From an uncultured Pseudobdellovibrionaceae bacterium (GTDB lineage Bacteria; Bdellovibrionota; Bdellovibrionia; Bdellovibrionales; Bdellovibrionaceae), in NCBI GenBank assembly GCA_937900305.1, contig CALCCV010000395.1:1-16240 (forward strand): DNA of 16,240 bases, given 5' to 3'. The notes beneath the pieces were generated by a model that had not been told where the DNA came from, searched no databases, and saw nothing but the letters and a program-made list of their open reading frames with translations. The stretch's first letter is position 1, and each line of letters begins with the position of its first letter. A program made the position numbers and the translations under genes. Below, in pieces: positions 15,091 to 16,240 of the stretch.

Positions 15091-15105
15091 GAGGCCGAGA
15101 ACCTC
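15091..15105 (-). terminator. Possible weak attenuator between exbB- and exbD-type genes
   Basis: On the minus strand GAGG (15105-15102) can pair with CCTC (15094-15091) around a 7-base loop, followed by TG and six T. The stem is only four strong pairs, so any termination would be partial. It lies in the 94-base gap, the longest inside the operon. Confidence 0.2.
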
Positions 15106-15128
15106 CACGGATTCCTTGACCAACGGGC

Positions 15129-15833
15129 TTAGGCGTTCGATTCAACCGATCGTTCAGATTTCATAGGTTTGATTTTGTAAGTCAGCATCGGTTCATAGGT
15201 GAAACTGAGCCAATTGAAAATCTTCAAGCCACCCTGATTTAGGTCTTCCGCCAACCGATTCGCACGATTTTGAAGAATGGCATAGGCGACGAGTGCAGGA
15301 ATTGCCGCAATCAAGCCATATGCCGTAGCATTCATGGCCTCAGAGATCCCAGCCGATAGCAGTGAGGCCTTTTCAGCCGGATTGGCAAAGGCAACTGCCG
15401 CAAATGATTTGATCATGCCAGTGATCGTTCCCAACAAACCTGTCAACGTTGCGACGTTGCCGAGCATCGACAGAAATCCCACCCGTCGATCGAGATGCGC
15501 ATTTTCTTCAATGAGCACTTCGTCCATTTTTCCTTGAATCTCATCTTTGCCACCCAGATTTTTGGCGGCAAGAGCACCGGCCGCAATGGCCCGAGCGATC
15601 GGATTTTTAACGGACAACATCTGAGATTTTTGAATGATCGAATCCATCTCTCCTCGACGGATGGATTCTTCAAACGTCAGCGCCAATCGTGACTGATCTA
15701 ATTTTCGACGAAAAAAAAGGGCCGCTGTTCTTTCAAGAATGATGGCTATCGACGCCAACTGAATCAAAAAAATGGGCCACATCCAAAAGCCACCGTGCTC
15801 GAACGCCAAAGCGATCTTAGTGAAAAAATCCAT
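15129..15833 (-). CDS. ExbB/TolQ-type proton channel protein, AglR-like
   Basis: This 234-residue inner-membrane protein has the three-helix ExbB/TolQ layout: TM1 about 16-41 (WPIFLIQLASIAIILERTAA), a cytoplasmic domain 42-117 with the EENAHLDRRVGFLSMLGNVA entry, TM2 119-147 (LTGLLGTITGMIKSF) and TM3 163-188 (NATAYGLIAAIPALVAY). These two helices line the proton path in the family. The frame starts at a TTG at 15848, but AGGGGGA lies 4 bases before the ATG at 15833 and the family begins there. It is the first gene of the cluster. Together with the two ExbD-type proteins it should form a proton-driven motor like AglRQS, which powers gliding and other envelope work in Myxococcus. Confidence 0.93.
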   Translation of the reverse strand: MDFFTKIALAFEHGGFWMWPIFLIQLASIAIILERTAALFFRRKLDQSRLALTFEESIRRGEMDSIIQKSQMLSVKNPIARAIAAGALAAKNLGGKDEIQGKMDEVLIEENAHLDRRVGFLSMLGNVATLTGLLGTITGMIKSFAAVAFANPAEKASLLSAGISEAMNATAYGLIAAIPALVAYAILQNRANRLAEDLNQGGLKIFNWLSFTYEPMLTYKIKPMKSERSVESNA

Positions 15834-15875
15834 ATTTCCCCCTGACAAAAGGCTAATGATCCTTGTAGTTCACTG

Positions 15876-15903
15876 TCTATACGATTTTTCACTTGACGCA
15901 CAA
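15876..15903 (-). promoter_or_regulatory. Candidate promoter of the gliding operon
   Basis: On the minus strand TTGTGC (15903-15898) is followed after 16 bases by TATAGA (15881-15876). The -10 matches four of six positions, the -35 only three. Transcription would start near 15869, giving a 5' leader of about 36 bases before the exbB-type ATG. Confidence 0.25.
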
Positions 15904-15962
15904 AAACATAACGAATTCCAAAAAGACTCTCAACAGTGTGATCGCGCACTCACTGATTTTTA

Positions 15963-16010
15963 CCATCAGCGACTGGTGCTAACGTTATCACTTATAAGAG
16001 CCATCAGCGA
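15963..16010. repeat. 10-bp direct repeats upstream of the operon
   Basis: CCATCAGCGA occurs at 15963-15972 and again at 16001-16010, 38 bases apart start to start. Both copies lie 60-130 bases upstream of the candidate promoter, as activator sites often do. Nothing else in the intergenic stretch 15834-16061 is recognisable as a gene. Confidence 0.4.
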
Positions 16011-16061
16011 AGCCATGCCTCAACAGCAATCCACTTCGATCCGAAAAATCAGCTTTTGAAA

Positions 16062-16240
16062 TCAATGTGCATCCATCACCGCGGTGGTTTTGGTCCGAAA
16101 CTTTAGCAAGTACCACGGGATAAACGTCAGCGAAAATATGAGCATGATGACGTAAGTGAGTTGCAGGAAACTCATCATGAAGACTTGATTCTGAATTCTA
16201 AAATAAATACTGCGAATAGTGGCTTCTTGGCCCGAGGCCA
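16062..16240 (-). CDS. C-terminus of a membrane transporter, probably DHA2-type MFS
   Basis: The last 58 codons before a TGA at 16062-16064 are visible; the rest lies beyond the right edge. The reading is ASGQEATIRSIYFRIQNQV, then a hydrophobic span (MSFLQLTYVIMLIFSLTFIPWYLL) and a short basic tail. This tail pattern, a periplasmic segment followed by the last transmembrane helix ending in a Pro-Trp turn, is typical of EmrB/QacA-type (DHA2) drug exporters. Such proteins move small molecules out with proton import. It is on the same strand as the gliding operon, 228 bases upstream of its first gene, and I see no strong terminator between them. Confidence 0.65.
   Translation of the reverse strand, partial: ASGQEATIRSIYFRIQNQVFMMSFLQLTYVIMLIFSLTFIPWYLLKFRTKTTAVMDAH

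Noticed and set aside
15936..15960. CAGTG/CACTG stem followed by ATTTTT on the plus strand as a terminator
   Set aside because: The loop is long, the stem is five pairs, and no plus-strand gene is present nearby to terminate.

Overview
The window reads like chromosome of a Gram-negative, predatory or gliding bacterium of the Bdellovibrionota/Myxococcota type. This is an inference from gene content: one long minus-strand operon for a trans-envelope, proton-driven machine of the Agl/Glt (adventurous gliding) kind, rich in outer-membrane lipoproteins and TPR proteins. I see no tRNA, rRNA, CRISPR array, insertion sequence or phage gene.

Left part (1-4260). A minus-strand gene with a signal-peptide-like N terminus runs off the left edge. 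Divergent from it, on the plus strand, is a lipoprotein with three CxxCH haem sites (510-2507). Next comes a Bcp/PrxQ-type peroxiredoxin (2590-3048), whose Shine-Dalgarno lies inside an 8-bp hairpin. A 351-bp gap (3049-3399) follows; it holds a compact palindromic block that on the minus strand looks like a small structured RNA ending in an intrinsic terminator. The last plus-strand gene is an RNase H-like (YprB family) exonuclease-fold protein (3400-4260).

Right part (15833 down to 4324, all minus strand). Eleven genes follow in transcription order: an ExbB/TolQ-type motor protein, two different ExbD/TolR-type proteins, a 1006-residue periplasmic helical-repeat protein, a 107-residue exported protein, a TonB/AgmX-like inner-membrane protein, a lipoprotein with Ig-like segments, an outer-membrane beta-barrel, a GltC-like TPR protein, a lipoprotein with a von Willebrand A (MIDAS) domain, and an exported beta-sandwich protein. 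Four junctions are ATGA start/stop overlaps and most others are very short, so the set is almost certainly co-transcribed and partly translationally coupled. Read together, a three-protein proton channel in the inner membrane would power a TonB-like rod and periplasmic TPR adaptors that reach a beta-barrel and lipoproteins at the outer membrane. The VWA lipoprotein resembles the integrin-like gliding adhesin CglB of Myxococcus in architecture. A candidate promoter and a pair of 10-bp direct repeats lie upstream of the first gene.

Right edge. The C-terminus of a membrane protein, probably a DHA2-type MFS exporter, ends at 16062 and is oriented towards the operon.

Four start sites were moved from the longest open frame to a better ribosome binding site or overlap: 510, 2590, 15034 and 15833. 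The start of the GltC-like gene was placed at the ATGA overlap (7505).
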